The translations under genes and the position numbers were made by a program. The notes beneath the pieces were generated by a model that saw only the letters and a list, made by a program, of their open reading frames with translations, had not been told where the DNA came from and did not search any database. From positions 496,001-560,000 of the forward strand of contig NZ_SMTL01000001.1 in NCBI RefSeq assembly GCF_004358025.1: a stretch of 64,000 bases of DNA. Reading direction: 5' to 3'. Source of the stretch: Rhizobium deserti (GTDB lineage: Bacteria > Pseudomonadota > Alphaproteobacteria > Rhizobiales > Rhizobiaceae). Within the stretch, counting starts at the first letter, position 1. Every line of letters starts with the position of its first letter. Shown here one piece after another: positions 43,081 to 52,779 of this stretch.

Positions 43081-45258
43081 GGTTTCCCGCCGCCGTGCCA
43101 GATGCGCCACGACATTCTCGATCATCCGCATGCCCGCATCGCCGCCGAGCGTCATGATCGATTCCGGGTGGAACTGCACCGCCGCGATCGGCTCCTTGAC
43201 GTGTTCGATCCCCATAATCGTGCCGTCCTCGCTTTCGGCGGTGATCATGAAATCCGGATGCAGCGTCTTTGGATCGGCGAAGATCGAATGGTAGCGCCCG
43301 ACCGTCACTTCATGCGCAAGCCCCGAGAAGACGATGCCCGGCTCCAGCACCCGTATGCGGGACGGCTTGCCATGCATCGGCAGCGCCAGGTGGCGCAGAT
43401 CGCCGCCATAGGCTTCGGCCAGCGCTTGCAGGCCAAGGCAGACGCCGAACACCGGCAGGTTTTTTGCCCGCGCGGCCTTGATCGTCGCCTTGCAGTCAAA
43501 ATCCTTCGGGCTGCCAGGTCCCGGCGACAGCACGACGAGATCCGGGTCGATGCGGTCGAAGATTTCCTCCGGTACCGGCGTGCGCACGGTGGATACCGTT
43601 GCGCCGGTCTGGCGGAAATAATTGGCAAGTGTGTGAACGAAGCTGTCCTCGTGGTCGACCAGCAGGATCTTCACGCCAATCCCGACTTTGGCAACGTCGC
43701 GGCCCGGCTTGGCCGTATTGCCGGCCCGTGCATCGCGGATCGCCGCCAGCATGGCCGAAGCCTTCAGCTCGGTTTCCGCCTCTTCCTCATGCGGATCGGA
43801 ATCGTTGAGCAGCGTCGCGCCGGCCCGCACTTCGGCAATGCCGTCCTTGATGCGGATGGTGCGCAGCGTCAAGCCGGTATTCATATTGCCGTCGAAGCCG
43901 ACCATGCCGATCGCCCCGCCATACCAGGCGCGCGGGCTCTTCTCGTTGGCCTCGACGAAGCGCATCGCCCACAGTTTCGGCGCACCGGTGACGGTGACCG
44001 CCCAGGCATGGCTGAGAAAGGCGTCGAAAGCGTCCATGTCGGGACGCAGGCGCCCCTCGATATGATCGACCGTGTGGATCAGCCGCGAATACATCTCGAT
44101 CTGCCGGCGGCCGATCACCTTGACCGAACCCGGCTCGCAGACGCGTGACTTGTCGTTACGGTCTACGTCCGAGCACATGGTCAGCTCGGATTCGTCCTTC
44201 TTGGAATTCAGCAGCTTGAGGATCTGCTCCGAGTCGGAAATTGCGTCCTCGCCGCGCTTGATCGTGCCGGAGATCGGGCAGGTCTCGATGCGGCGGCCCG
44301 AAACCCGAACGAACATTTCCGGCGAAGCGCCAACCAGATATTCCTGATGACCCAGATTGATGAAGAAGGAATAGGGCGACGGATTGATGGCCTTCAGCCG
44401 GTTGGAAATCTCGGAGGGCTTGCTGTCACAACGCTCCATGAACTTCTGGCCCGGCACGACTTCGAACAGATCGCCGCGCCGGAAGCTTTCCTTTGCGCGG
44501 GTGACGAGCGCCGCATATTCGCCCGGCTTGTGGTCGCCCTTCGGCGGCACGGTCGTGGTGCGAACGAAGGGCTCTGGCGCAATGTCGCCCGCCTTGCCCT
44601 CGGTCGTTACGCCGTCCCGGGCAAAGTCGTAGCGGTCGATCCAGGCCTTGGCAGCATGGTGGTCGACGACGAGGATCTCGTCGGGCAGGTAGAGAACCAT
44701 GTCGCGCTGGTCTTGCGGGCGCTGCATGGACAGCTTGATCGCGTCGAACTGAAAAGCGAGATCGTAGCCGAAGGCACCGAACAGGCCGATAGCCGAATCC
44801 GCTTCGGAATAGAAGAGGTCGACGATGGCGCGCAGCACGGTGAAGACGGTCGGCATCTTGGACCGCTCTTCTTCCGTGAAGGCGCGGGTCGGCTCGTTGA
44901 CATCGAGATCGAGGCGGCGGGAGAAGCTTTCCCCCAGCGTCAGGTCCTCGATCGTCGCAAGCTTTGCGGCCACGAAGCCGAGCAGCACTTCGCCGCGTTC
45001 GTTGAAGGCTTCGATCCACACCTTGCGGCCATGCGAGGAAATCCCGAGCGGCGGATCGACGATCGCCGTATCCCAGCGGGTGTAGCGGCCCGGATATTCG
45101 TAATTGGAAGAAAATACAGCACCGCGGCGCTCATCCAGCTTGTCGACGTAAGTCGAGATGGCGTCGGCATAGCTGGTCGCCCGGCGCTGCCGGTTGACGG
45201 CGATGCCGCCGCGCGTCTCGTAGGTTTCCGAGCCGTCGTCGCGAATGATCGTTACCAT
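43069..45258 (-). CDS. trpE: Anthranilate synthase, fused TrpE-TrpG
   Basis: A 729-residue fusion of the chorismate-binding TrpE subunit and the glutamine amidotransferase TrpG, the form typical of rhizobia. It makes anthranilate from chorismate, the first step of tryptophan synthesis. TrpE shows [24 protein letters not shown] and [10 protein letters not shown]; TrpG shows [18 protein letters not shown] (catalytic Cys) and FHPES. ATG 45258 ([11 protein letters not shown]) is preferred; an open frame runs upstream to 45372 across the attenuator. Expression is predicted to be controlled by tryptophan through trpL and the following terminator. Confidence 0.96.
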   Translation of the reverse strand: MVTIIRDDGSETYETRGGIAVNRQRRATSYADAISTYVDKLDERRGAVFSSNYEYPGRYTRWDTAIVDPPLGISSHGRKVWIEAFNERGEVLLGFVAAKLATIEDLTLGESFSRRLDLDVNEPTRAFTEEERSKMPTVFTVLRAIVDLFYSEADSAIGLFGAFGYDLAFQFDAIKLSMQRPQDQRDMVLYLPDEILVVDHHAAKAWIDRYDFARDGVTTEGKAGDIAPEPFVRTTTVPPKGDHKPGEYAALVTRAKESFRRGDLFEVVPGQKFMERCDSKPSEISNRLKAINPSPYSFFINLGHQEYLVGASPEMFVRVSGRRIETCPISGTIKRGEDAISDSEQILKLLNSKKDESELTMCSDVDRNDKSRVCEPGSVKVIGRRQIEMYSRLIHTVDHIEGRLRPDMDAFDAFLSHAWAVTVTGAPKLWAMRFVEANEKSPRAWYGGAIGMVGFDGNMNTGLTLRTIRIKDGIAEVRAGATLLNDSDPHEEEAETELKASAMLAAIRDARAGNTAKPGRDVAKVGIGVKILLVDHEDSFVHTLANYFRQTGATVSTVRTPVPEEIFDRIDPDLVVLSPGPGSPKDFDCKATIKAARAKNLPVFGVCLGLQALAEAYGGDLRHLALPMHGKPSRIRVLEPGIVFSGLAHEVTVGRYHSIFADPKTLHPDFMITAESEDGTIMGIEHVKEPIAAVQFHPESIMTLGGDAGMRMIENVVAHLARRRETKAA

Positions 45259-45318
45259 GTCTGCTTCTCCGATGCCTGCTGCCGGAATTGATCTGCCCGG
45301 TTTCCTGGCGCGGCCAAC

Positions 45319-45349
45319 AAAAAAGCCGCCTCGGGTTCCCGGGCGGCTT
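45319..45349 (-). terminator. trp attenuator terminator
   Basis: On the minus strand an eight-base stem AAGCCGCC/GGCGGCTT (45323-45330 with 45342-45349), plus an inner CGGG/CCCG, is followed by a run of six T. It lies 40 bases after trpL and 61 before the trpE(G) start. Confidence 0.85.
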
Positions 45350-45389
45350 GGTCTCGTCTTGTCGATAGACATGACTGGTCAAGGCCGCC

Positions 45390-45434
45390 TTAGCGTGCCC
45401 ACCACCAGTTACCGATGTTCGTCGAGTTGATCAT
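45390..45434 (-). CDS. trpL: trp leader peptide, 14 residues
   Basis: The 14-codon leader reads MINSTNIGNWWWAR with three consecutive Trp codons near its end, directly upstream of an attenuator hairpin and trpE(G). In Sinorhizobium meliloti the equivalent is [14 protein letters not shown], and the ending WWWAR is the same. Ribosomes stalling at the Trp codons would allow read-through when tryptophan is scarce. ATG 45434 lies seven bases after the -10 box, so transcription probably starts at the AUG. In relatives the released leader RNA and the peptide also act in trans; whether so here is inference. Confidence 0.88.
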   Translation of the reverse strand: MINSTNIGNWWWAR

Positions 45435-45441
45435 GGGACAT

Positions 45442-45470
45442 GACATACATGCGGCCAGCATCGCAGACAA
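45442..45470 (-). promoter_or_regulatory. trpL promoter
   Basis: TTGTCT (45465-45470) and TATGTC (45442-45447) on the minus strand are 17 bases apart. Seven bases separate the -10 box from ATG 45434, so the transcript would begin at the start codon. Confidence 0.65.
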
Positions 45471-45537
45471 GAGGCTTGCCGGCATGCGGGGCAAAATTTG
45501 CGTCACCCGCACGCCTGTCCTGTTCGCGATCCTCCGC

Positions 45538-46644
45538 TCAAAAGCCCATCGGGAAGCCTTCGCGCCTGGCTGCCGCCGCCGTATAGCTGACGCCGTCCAC
45601 CTTGAGGCCCTGCGCATCCACCAGCGTGATCAGACCGCCGCTATTGCCGAGCGGAGCCGTTGCGTTGATCGCCACGCGCAGGAAGCCGGCGCCCGGCAGA
45701 ACGGTTCCCGCCTCGATTTCGCTGCGTCCTTTGTTGCGGTTGAGGATAGCCCAGCCGCCGAGCTCGACGTCTTGCGGCAGAAGGTTGATCAATTGCACCC
45801 ATTCGCCTTCGCCCGCAAAGCCCGGCTGCCCTTCCATCCCCTGCGGATTGACCATGGCCGAAACAATACGGACCAGGCGGTCCCCCTGACCCGGCTCTGG
45901 CAAAGGTTTTCCCGATTTCGGTTGTTCAGGCCCCGGCTGATCTGGCAATGGCTGATCCGGCAATGGCTCACCCGGAGCCGGCTTCACAGGCGCCGCACGG
46001 CCGTTGACGATGTCCTCGAACATCAGCGAGCCCGGTTCCAGATGGCCAGTTTGGTCGTCGGTATGGATGGCTTGCGACTGAAAGGCCAGGAAAACGGCGC
46101 TCCAGCGAGATAGGCCAGGGCTATGGATCATAAGTCCGCCGTCCTGCCAGACACCGTCATCGCGCTCGAACTTTCGGACATTGCCTTGGTTCATATGCAC
46201 GTCGTGAATTCCGTCCGGAAAGGGTTCGCCGAAAACGAAGATCCGCGTTTGCGCGTCATCAATGGCCCGGCGCGCCAGGCTCTCGACGATATCGCTGAGG
46301 TCATTGTCGAGCCCCGGCAGGTTGGCCGGCAGGGCGATCACGTCTTGAAAAGGGAACAGATTGCCGCGAATATAGTCCAGCGCGCCGCTGCTCGGCGTTT
46401 GGGCGAGCTTGTTGAAGCCCTCAGGCAGGTCAACCAGCCTTTCGAGCACGGGATGCCGGAAATCCTGGGCGAAATAATAAACGACCTCGGATGGGGCAAC
46501 GCTTGACTTGACGTTGATGGCGGCCCGGAACCGCTGGCCGCCCGCTTGGATGAAGAGACTGACATGCGGCGATGCCGTGTCCTCGTCCTCACGTCTTATC
46601 TCGACGCATTTGCCCACCAGAACGCCATAGGACTTGAGCGGCAT
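45538..46644 (-). CDS. DUF2278 protein with C-terminal lamin-tail domain
   Basis: A 368-residue two-domain protein. The N-terminal half is DUF2278 (MPLKSYGVLVGKCVEIRRED, LEIHDVHMN-like GIHDVHMNQGN), then a Pro-rich linker (APGEPLPDQPLPDQPGPEQP) and a C-terminal lamin-tail/LTD-like beta domain (EWVQLINLLPQDVELGGWAI). DUF2278 has no known function; LTD occurs in bacterial secreted and nuclease-linked proteins. ATG 46644 follows GGAGGGG; ATG 46647 is possible. It is divergent from the extensin-like gene. No signal peptide is seen, so cellular site is open. Confidence 0.87.
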   Translation of the reverse strand: MPLKSYGVLVGKCVEIRREDEDTASPHVSLFIQAGGQRFRAAINVKSSVAPSEVVYYFAQDFRHPVLERLVDLPEGFNKLAQTPSSGALDYIRGNLFPFQDVIALPANLPGLDNDLSDIVESLARRAIDDAQTRIFVFGEPFPDGIHDVHMNQGNVRKFERDDGVWQDGGLMIHSPGLSRWSAVFLAFQSQAIHTDDQTGHLEPGSLMFEDIVNGRAAPVKPAPGEPLPDQPLPDQPGPEQPKSGKPLPEPGQGDRLVRIVSAMVNPQGMEGQPGFAGEGEWVQLINLLPQDVELGGWAILNRNKGRSEIEAGTVLPGAGFLRVAINATAPLGNSGGLITLVDAQGLKVDGVSYTAAAARREGFPMGF

Positions 46645-46836
46645 CATCCCCTCCATCTTCGCATCATTGGCCGGATTTGTAGGGCGGACGGGCGCGTCAG
46701 GCAATTCGGCAAGCCTGTTCCGCCTGCGAAACTTTCGTGACATCGCGGATACAGAAGCAGGAAATGCTGCATCCTGGTGCAACAAGTTCAAGCCTTGGGC
46801 GTTGCCTGACGTCCATAGGCACGGGAGCGAAAAAGC

Positions 46837-48084
46837 GTGATCCGTTCGGCTGTTATCTTGGTGGTGGCACTTACCGCGGCGGGCGCGAGCCTGCCAGTTC
46901 CCGATATTCCTGCGTCGGCCCGACGCTCTGATGTCGTCAACGTAGGCTTCCTCGACCGCATCCTGCAGGACGACAATACCCGCCGCCGCTCTTCTTCACG
47001 TCCCCGCCGGCCTTCGCAGGCTGCCAGGACAAGCAATGCTGTTCCTCAACCACCGGCGCTCGCCTCCGTTCCCGTGCCGATGACAAAGCCGGTTGAACAA
47101 GCGCAAAGCCAGGCTGCTGCGCCGCCCCCCGAGGTTGCACCAGCAGCCAATCCGCCAGCGGCCAATTCGCCTGCTGACAATCCGGCGCCGGCGACCCCTG
47201 TGGCGGAGCCTCAACCCAATCCGCCGACGGTCGAGCAGCCGGGCACAGCGTCGGAACCGCCGCATGCGGCGGAAGTTCCAACGCCATTGCCCAAGCCTGC
47301 CGAAGATACGTCATCCGCGGCGCCGGCCCCGGTACCAACACCCGTACCAACACCTGCGCCGGCCGCTAATCCCGATTCAGGCAAGCCTGAAGCCACCAAG
47401 CCAGAAGCGGATAAGCCGGCCGTGGCGCCCGCTGGTGAGCCCGCTCCGCCAGCCGCCTCTCAAGGCGAGCCCGCAAAGGAGGAGCCTAAAGCCGAAACGC
47501 CTCCGCCTCCCCCGCCGATCGCCAAGGAAGAACCGGAGGAACTAAAGGCATGCCTCGCCGATCTTGCAGCGCTGGGCACGCAGTTCAAGACGACGAACAA
47601 GATCGAAGAAGGTGAAGGCTGCGGCATAGACCAGCCCATTAATGTCGCCGAGGTTCTGCCCGGCGTCGACACAGGCGGCGCGACCATGCGCTGCAAGACG
47701 GCGCAGGCGCTTGGCCATTGGCTGAAGGATACGGTTCAGCCGGCTCTCAATATCGCCATGCCGGGCCGAAAAATCACTGGCCTTGTTCCCGGCTCCACCT
47801 ATGCCTGCCGCCTGCGCAACAATGCCTCGACCGGCAGGATTTCGGAGCATGCGCGCGGCAACGCCTTCGATGTGGCCGCTTTCAAACTGGATAATGGCGA
47901 CAAGATCGAGATGAAGCCGCGCGGTGACGATCACACCATGGAGGGAGCCTTCCAAAAGACAGCCACTGCCGGCGCCTGCCTGTATTTCACCACAGTGCTC
48001 GCCCCCGGGAGTGACGCCGCCCACGAAGACCACCTGCATCTCGACACGATGGAGCGAAACGGCGACTACCGGATCTGCGAATAG
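46837..48084 (+). CDS. Extensin-like family protein, proline-rich
   Basis: A 415-residue exported protein with an N-terminal signal peptide (about 1-19), a Pro/Ala-rich segment of about 200 residues with PVPTPVPTPAP-type repeats, and a C-terminal extensin-like domain (about 230-415). In the latter, CGIDQPINVAEVLPG, TYACRLRNN, SEHARGNAFDVAAF and AHEDHLHLDT match the family's metal-peptidase-like core with conserved Cys and His. Such proteins probably act on the cell envelope. The start is a GTG at 46837, with GGGAGCGA ahead. Activity is inferred. Confidence 0.87.
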   Translation: MIRSAVILVVALTAAGASLPVPDIPASARRSDVVNVGFLDRILQDDNTRRRSSSRPRRPSQAARTSNAVPQPPALASVPVPMTKPVEQAQSQAAAPPPEVAPAANPPAANSPADNPAPATPVAEPQPNPPTVEQPGTASEPPHAAEVPTPLPKPAEDTSSAAPAPVPTPVPTPAPAANPDSGKPEATKPEADKPAVAPAGEPAPPAASQGEPAKEEPKAETPPPPPPIAKEEPEELKACLADLAALGTQFKTTNKIEEGEGCGIDQPINVAEVLPGVDTGGATMRCKTAQALGHWLKDTVQPALNIAMPGRKITGLVPGSTYACRLRNNASTGRISEHARGNAFDVAAFKLDNGDKIEMKPRGDDHTMEGAFQKTATAGACLYFTTVLAPGSDAAHEDHLHLDTMERNGDYRICE

Positions 48085-48182
48085 GCGAGCCCTCACCCGA
48101 GAATGCCGGACGACACCTGCAGGCGATGTAAATCAAACCGTGAAGCTCCTGCTTCATCTCTTTAAGCGGTTGAATCAGGCTA

Positions 48183-49862
48183 TCAGAACAAGCCTTCTAT
48201 ATACCCGGCTTCATTCAGGAAAATGCGCTCGGCCGAAGGTGCCCGCGGCAGGCCCGGCATGGTCATGATCTCGCCGGTGATACAAACCACGAAACCGGCG
48301 CCGGCCGAAAGCCGCACCTCGCGCACATGCACCACATGGCCTTCCGGCGCGCCGCGCAGATTGGGGTCCGTCGAGAAGGAATACTGCGTCTTGGCGATAC
48401 AGACCGGCAGGTGGCCGTAGCCCTGTTCTTCCCAGGCCTTCAGCTGATCGCGCACCGTCTTGTCGGCCGTTATTTCGCCTGCGTGATAGATTTTCGAGGC
48501 AACCGTCTCGATCTTTTCCATCAGCGGCAGGTTGTCGGGGTAAAGCGGCTGGAAATTCGCCTGCCCGCCTTCGGCAAGCTCCACCACCTTGTAGGCGAGA
48601 TCCGCGATACCGGCCGAGCCCTCGGCCCAGTGACGGCAGACAATCGCTTCGGCGCCGTGGCGTGCCACATAGTCCTCGATCGCGGCCACTTCCGCTGCCG
48701 TATCCGACGTGAAATGGTTGATGGCGACCACGACCGGCACGCCGAACTTCCTGACATTGGCGATGTGGCGGCCCAGATTGGAGCAGCCGCGCGACAGCGC
48801 CTCGACATTTTCCGTCGAAAGGTCTTCCTTCTTGACGCCGCCGTTCATCTTGAGCGCCCGGATCGTCGCGACGATCACCGCCGCATCCGGCTTCAGTCCC
48901 GCCTTGCGGCACTTGATGTCGAAGAACTTTTCCGCCCCGAGATCGGCACCGAATCCGGCTTCCGTCACCACATAGTCACCGAGCTTCAGCGCCGCCTTGG
49001 TGGCGATCACCGAATTGCAGCCATGCGCAATATTGGCGAACGGGCCGCCATGCACGAGGGCGGGGTTGTTTTCCAGCGTCTGGACGAGGTTGGGCTGCAT
49101 TGCATCCTTCAGCAGCACCGCCATGGCCCGGTCCGCCTTCAGGTCGCGGGCAAAGACCGGCGAACGGTCGAACCTATAGCCGATGACGATATCGCCAAGC
49201 CGCCGCTCGAGATCCGCAAGGTCCTGAGCCAGGCAAAGAATGGCCATGACTTCCGACGCCACGGTAATATCAAAGCCGCTTTCGCGCGGAAAGCCGTTGG
49301 AAACGCCGCCGAGCGAGGCCACCATCTGGCGCAGCGCCCGGTCGTTCATGTCCATCACCCGCCGCCAGCTGATCCGCCGCGTATCGATATCGAGTGCGTT
49401 GCCCCAGTAGATATGGTTGTCGATCATCGCCGACAGCAGATTGTGGGCCGAGGTGATGGCGTGGAAATCGCCGGTGAAATGCAGGTTGATATCTTCCATC
49501 GGTACGACCTGGGCATAACCGCCGCCGGCCGCCCCGCCCTTGACGCCGAAACAGGGCCCGAGTGACGGTTCGCGCACGCAGATGACGGCTTGTTTGCCGA
49601 TCCGGTTCAATCCGTCGCCGAGCCCGACGGTCGTCGTCGTCTTGCCCTCGCCGGCCGGGGTCGGGTTGATCGCCGTGACCAGGATCAGCTTGCCGTCCTT
49701 ACGGTCCGAAAGCGACGCAATGAAGTCGGCGCCGATCTTCGCCTTGTCGTGCCCATAGGGTGCCAACGCATCGAGGGGGATACCCAGCTTGGCGCCGATC
49801 TCGCCGATCGGCTTCTTCTGCGCCGCACGGGCAATTTCGATATCGGATTTCACGCCGGCCAT
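48183..49862 (-). CDS. fhs: Formate-tetrahydrofolate ligase
   Basis: The 559-residue enzyme makes 10-formyltetrahydrofolate from formate, THF and ATP, feeding one-carbon metabolism. Markers: the P-loop [20 protein letters not shown], the formyl-phosphate/THF region [22 protein letters not shown] and the FVLATN-like substrate segments. ATG 49862 begins [10 protein letters not shown]. Length is normal. It stands alone, converging with the extensin-like gene on one side and preceded on the same strand by the heme receptor gene on the other. Not linked to other folate genes here. Confidence 0.95.
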   Translation of the reverse strand: MAGVKSDIEIARAAQKKPIGEIGAKLGIPLDALAPYGHDKAKIGADFIASLSDRKDGKLILVTAINPTPAGEGKTTTTVGLGDGLNRIGKQAVICVREPSLGPCFGVKGGAAGGGYAQVVPMEDINLHFTGDFHAITSAHNLLSAMIDNHIYWGNALDIDTRRISWRRVMDMNDRALRQMVASLGGVSNGFPRESGFDITVASEVMAILCLAQDLADLERRLGDIVIGYRFDRSPVFARDLKADRAMAVLLKDAMQPNLVQTLENNPALVHGGPFANIAHGCNSVIATKAALKLGDYVVTEAGFGADLGAEKFFDIKCRKAGLKPDAAVIVATIRALKMNGGVKKEDLSTENVEALSRGCSNLGRHIANVRKFGVPVVVAINHFTSDTAAEVAAIEDYVARHGAEAIVCRHWAEGSAGIADLAYKVVELAEGGQANFQPLYPDNLPLMEKIETVASKIYHAGEITADKTVRDQLKAWEEQGYGHLPVCIAKTQYSFSTDPNLRGAPEGHVVHVREVRLSAGAGFVVCITGEIMTMPGLPRAPSAERIFLNEAGYIEGLF

Positions 49863-50029
49863 GGTGTCCCCTTCTGATGCATGCGACCCGTCAGGATGCA
49901 GCCATCATCGATAAAGGAGAGAGCCGCGCGTGGGAATAGGGGCACATCCACTGGCCACAGCTGATCGGGCATGGAAAAGGCGCAACGTTCGCTCGTCCCG
50001 CCCTTTCTGCTTTTGTCTTCGCTTGGCAA

Positions 50030-52276
50030 TCAGAAGCGCTGCGTCAACGAGATCTTGAAGCTGCGGCCGGGCTCCGAATAGAATTCCCGCGCCTGCGTCG
50101 CATTGAACCCCCTCACGGTGGAGTAGTCGTAATAGGTCTTGTCGAAGAGGTTGTAGATGCCGGCATTGATTTTCAGGCCCTTGACCTGCTCCGGCTCCCA
50201 CCAGGCTGTCAGGTCGACAATTCCATAGCCTGGGGTGCGGAAATAACTGCCACCCAAGCCATCGTCTGCTTTCGATCGCTTGACGCCAATCACGTCGACG
50301 CCGACGCCCCAGAACTCGGTGTCGTATCCGAAGCTGGCAACCGCCTTCAACGGTGCGACCGATCGCAGGAAGGTATCCCGATCAAGGTCCTCGCCGCGCA
50401 CTAAGGCAAGTCCGCCGCCAATTCTGAAGCCGCTGGCAAACGTCTTCTGGACGCTGGCTTCCACACCGTAAATCCGGGCGCGGGCAATGTTCTGGTAGCC
50501 TTGAACGCCTTGTGGGAAGTCTGCTGGATTGTAACCGGCCGCAATGATCTTCGCAGCGGTAAAGCTCCGCGCATCGATGAAGTTCTTGTAACGGTTGTAG
50601 AAGAGATTGACCCGGCCGCCAAAGTCCTGGTCGCCGAGATCGGCGCCGACTTCGAAGCTGTTGCTCGTTTCCGACTCGAGATCCGGATTGCCAAGCCGCA
50701 GGTAGGTGCCGGGGCCGCCGAATACGCTGTAGAGCTCGCCGGCCGTCGGAGCGCGGAAGGCCATCGCCCATTGCGCAAACAGTTTCACGTCCTCGTTCAC
50801 GTCATAGCCGAGGCGCACCTTGGGCGAAACGGCGAAGTCCTCGAACCCATCGGGCAAGGCCGGATTGCTGGCATTGTTGTCATAGGCGGCAGTCATTTTC
50901 GGCTCGTGCCGCACCCAGTCGAAGCGCACGCCCGGCGTCAGCGTGAAGGCTGAATTCTCAAAGCCGATCTCGTCGTCGAGATAGAAGCCGATACGACTCG
51001 TATCGACCTTCGGCGTGTCCGCCTGGTTGGTATGCAGGTTTGCGCAGGCCGAGAAGCCGGGCGGATAGACCCCTGGTCGGATTTCTGGTGGGCAATTGTC
51101 ATAGCCTCCGGAATTTTGTTCCGACGTCATGCGAGCAAGATCAAAACCAAAGGTGAGCTTGTGGTCGAGCAAGCCTGCATCAATCTCCTTTTCCGCTGCC
51201 CCGACGAGGCCGAAACTTTCCTGCTCATACTCGTTGCGCCGGCCGATAGGACCGATCACCGATGTCGAGCGATATCCGTCATAGCCATCCAGCGTCCGTT
51301 GCTTCATGTAGTAAAGCGAGGCCCAGGCGCGGTCCACCGGACTTTCTTCGCTCTGCGACTCGTATTTGTAATCAAGCGAGATCCGGTCCCGGTCCAGATC
51401 CTTGATCCCGTCATAGTTGCCTGCGCGGTAATTGCCGGCCGCCGTCTGCATGGTGCGCGTTTCCGTGTCGCGGTCGCGGCGGAAACGCTCAGCCGTTAGG
51501 CCGAACATATGTCCTTCCTCGAACTCGTGGCGCAGCTTGAAGAGAAGATTATACTGATCGTAATCGGAGGGATTGGCCTCCGTGCGTGCCGTGCTCAGCG
51601 CGTCAATGTCGCCATTGCTCTTCCGCTCCTGGCCCTTTTTGTAGCCGCCTTGGAAAAGAATCGAGGTGTTTTCGATCTTTTTGGCGACCCCGAGGGAGCC
51701 GAAACCGCTTGTGTCGGATCCGTCATATCCTGTTTTCGCAATGCCGCCCCAGTCCCGCCCCTCCTGGATCAGGTCTTCAGGCTCAAGGGTACGAAGACCG
51801 AGCACCCCGCCGAGCGCTCCGGGCCCAGCGCGGCTGGAATCGGCACCGCGCACCACATCTACACTTGAGAGCGATCCAAAATCGAAGGCATCGACGCCGC
51901 CGGTTGCCTGGCGCGTTACATCGTCGATAAAGGGAGTCGGAATGCCGTCCACGGTTGTCAGAACGCGGCTTCCTTCCAGACCACGAATGTTGATTGCACC
52001 GGTGGTGCGGTTGAAATTGACGCCCGGTTCAAGCACTCGGCCGAGATCCTCAATATTGGTGATCTGCTTGTTCTCGATCTGCGCCTGCGTCGTTTGTGTT
52101 GCAAGCGGTGTGTCGGTGGCACTGCCCGGATTGGACGTTCGTTTCCCCTTCAGACTGATCGGCCGCAATACCGTGCTGTCCTGCTGCGCGGCATCTTGCG
52201 CCGAAGCTTCCGAGAGCAGCGAAAAGACGGCAAAAGCCGTGCAGGCGAGCAACAAAGACTGGGAGCGGTGAGGCAT
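50030..52276 (-). CDS. hmuR: TonB-dependent heme/hemoglobin receptor
   Basis: A 748-residue outer-membrane receptor of the hemoglobin/transferrin/lactoferrin type. A signal peptide (about 1-26, SEASAQ) is followed by the plug (INIRGLEGSRVLTTVDGIPT, VDVVRGADSSRAGPGALGG) and a long beta barrel ending in a terminal Phe (ISLTQRF). The heme-receptor boxes FRAP (AFRAPTAGELY) and NPDL (RLGNPDLESE) are kept, but I see no His between them. An IRO-type box overlaps the likely promoter. ATG 52276 follows GAAAGGAC-like purines. Its heme uptake operon (hmuSTUV) is not nearby. Confidence 0.85.
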   Translation of the reverse strand: MPHRSQSLLLACTAFAVFSLLSEASAQDAAQQDSTVLRPISLKGKRTSNPGSATDTPLATQTTQAQIENKQITNIEDLGRVLEPGVNFNRTTGAINIRGLEGSRVLTTVDGIPTPFIDDVTRQATGGVDAFDFGSLSSVDVVRGADSSRAGPGALGGVLGLRTLEPEDLIQEGRDWGGIAKTGYDGSDTSGFGSLGVAKKIENTSILFQGGYKKGQERKSNGDIDALSTARTEANPSDYDQYNLLFKLRHEFEEGHMFGLTAERFRRDRDTETRTMQTAAGNYRAGNYDGIKDLDRDRISLDYKYESQSEESPVDRAWASLYYMKQRTLDGYDGYRSTSVIGPIGRRNEYEQESFGLVGAAEKEIDAGLLDHKLTFGFDLARMTSEQNSGGYDNCPPEIRPGVYPPGFSACANLHTNQADTPKVDTSRIGFYLDDEIGFENSAFTLTPGVRFDWVRHEPKMTAAYDNNASNPALPDGFEDFAVSPKVRLGYDVNEDVKLFAQWAMAFRAPTAGELYSVFGGPGTYLRLGNPDLESETSNSFEVGADLGDQDFGGRVNLFYNRYKNFIDARSFTAAKIIAAGYNPADFPQGVQGYQNIARARIYGVEASVQKTFASGFRIGGGLALVRGEDLDRDTFLRSVAPLKAVASFGYDTEFWGVGVDVIGVKRSKADDGLGGSYFRTPGYGIVDLTAWWEPEQVKGLKINAGIYNLFDKTYYDYSTVRGFNATQAREFYSEPGRSFKISLTQRF

Positions 52277-52779
52277 GTCTGTCCTTTCAAGGCGCGCACG
52301 GTCGGCGGCGCGCGAAGGGACGCGAACCGAGCGCAAGGCGTTTCAAATCTGGCAAATATGTGGCGGTAGGCAAAATCTGCCTTAATCATGCCAATATAAA
52401 ACATGACAAAAATAGTCAATAATTAAAACATGACGATTTGCTCTTCTTCTTGGTTCACCTGACGTTGCGGTATGACACTGGCAGCCGGTTGGCCGATCTG
52501 GCTCAAGCGCCACATCCGCCTCCGTCTCTGCGGATGATTCGGCGAGAGGAGTCGGAGCGAAATTTGTCAGTCCTCCCCGTCTCAATCTCCCCCAGCACAT
52601 GCGCTTAGATTAGCTGAACGGGGCAAGCCGGCGTTAACCATATGGAAAGACTTAAAAATATGAACGAGTATCATAAACAGTTGTTGCGTGGGGGCTTGAC
52701 CCGCATATTTTACTGGCTATTCAAATGGTTTGGTATATTTGTTGCCCTTAACATAATCAGATAATTTTTTGCCTCAGAT
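52277..52779. other. Divergent AT-rich region between heme receptor and LuxR gene
   Basis: About 500 bases contain the hmuR promoter with its iron box (52404-52418) and the LuxR gene promoter. A candidate for the latter is TTGACC (52696-52701) and TATTCA (52718-52723), 16 bases apart. The right half is AT-rich compared with the rest of the window. No small gene or RNA is convincing. Confidence 0.4.
52404..52418 (-). promoter_or_regulatory. Iron-responsive operator (IRO) box at hmuR promoter
   Basis: TGA-N9-TCA with extended arms TGAC/GTCA is an exact match to the rhizobial IRO consensus bound by RirA. It overlaps a -35-like TTGACT on the minus strand, so RirA would repress the receptor when iron is plentiful. 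A -10-like TATATT lies downstream at 15-16 bases. Confidence 0.6.

Noticed and set aside
45259..45372. Longer trpE(G) N-terminus
   Set aside because: It would run through the attenuator hairpin; ATG 45258 fits rhizobial trpE(G).
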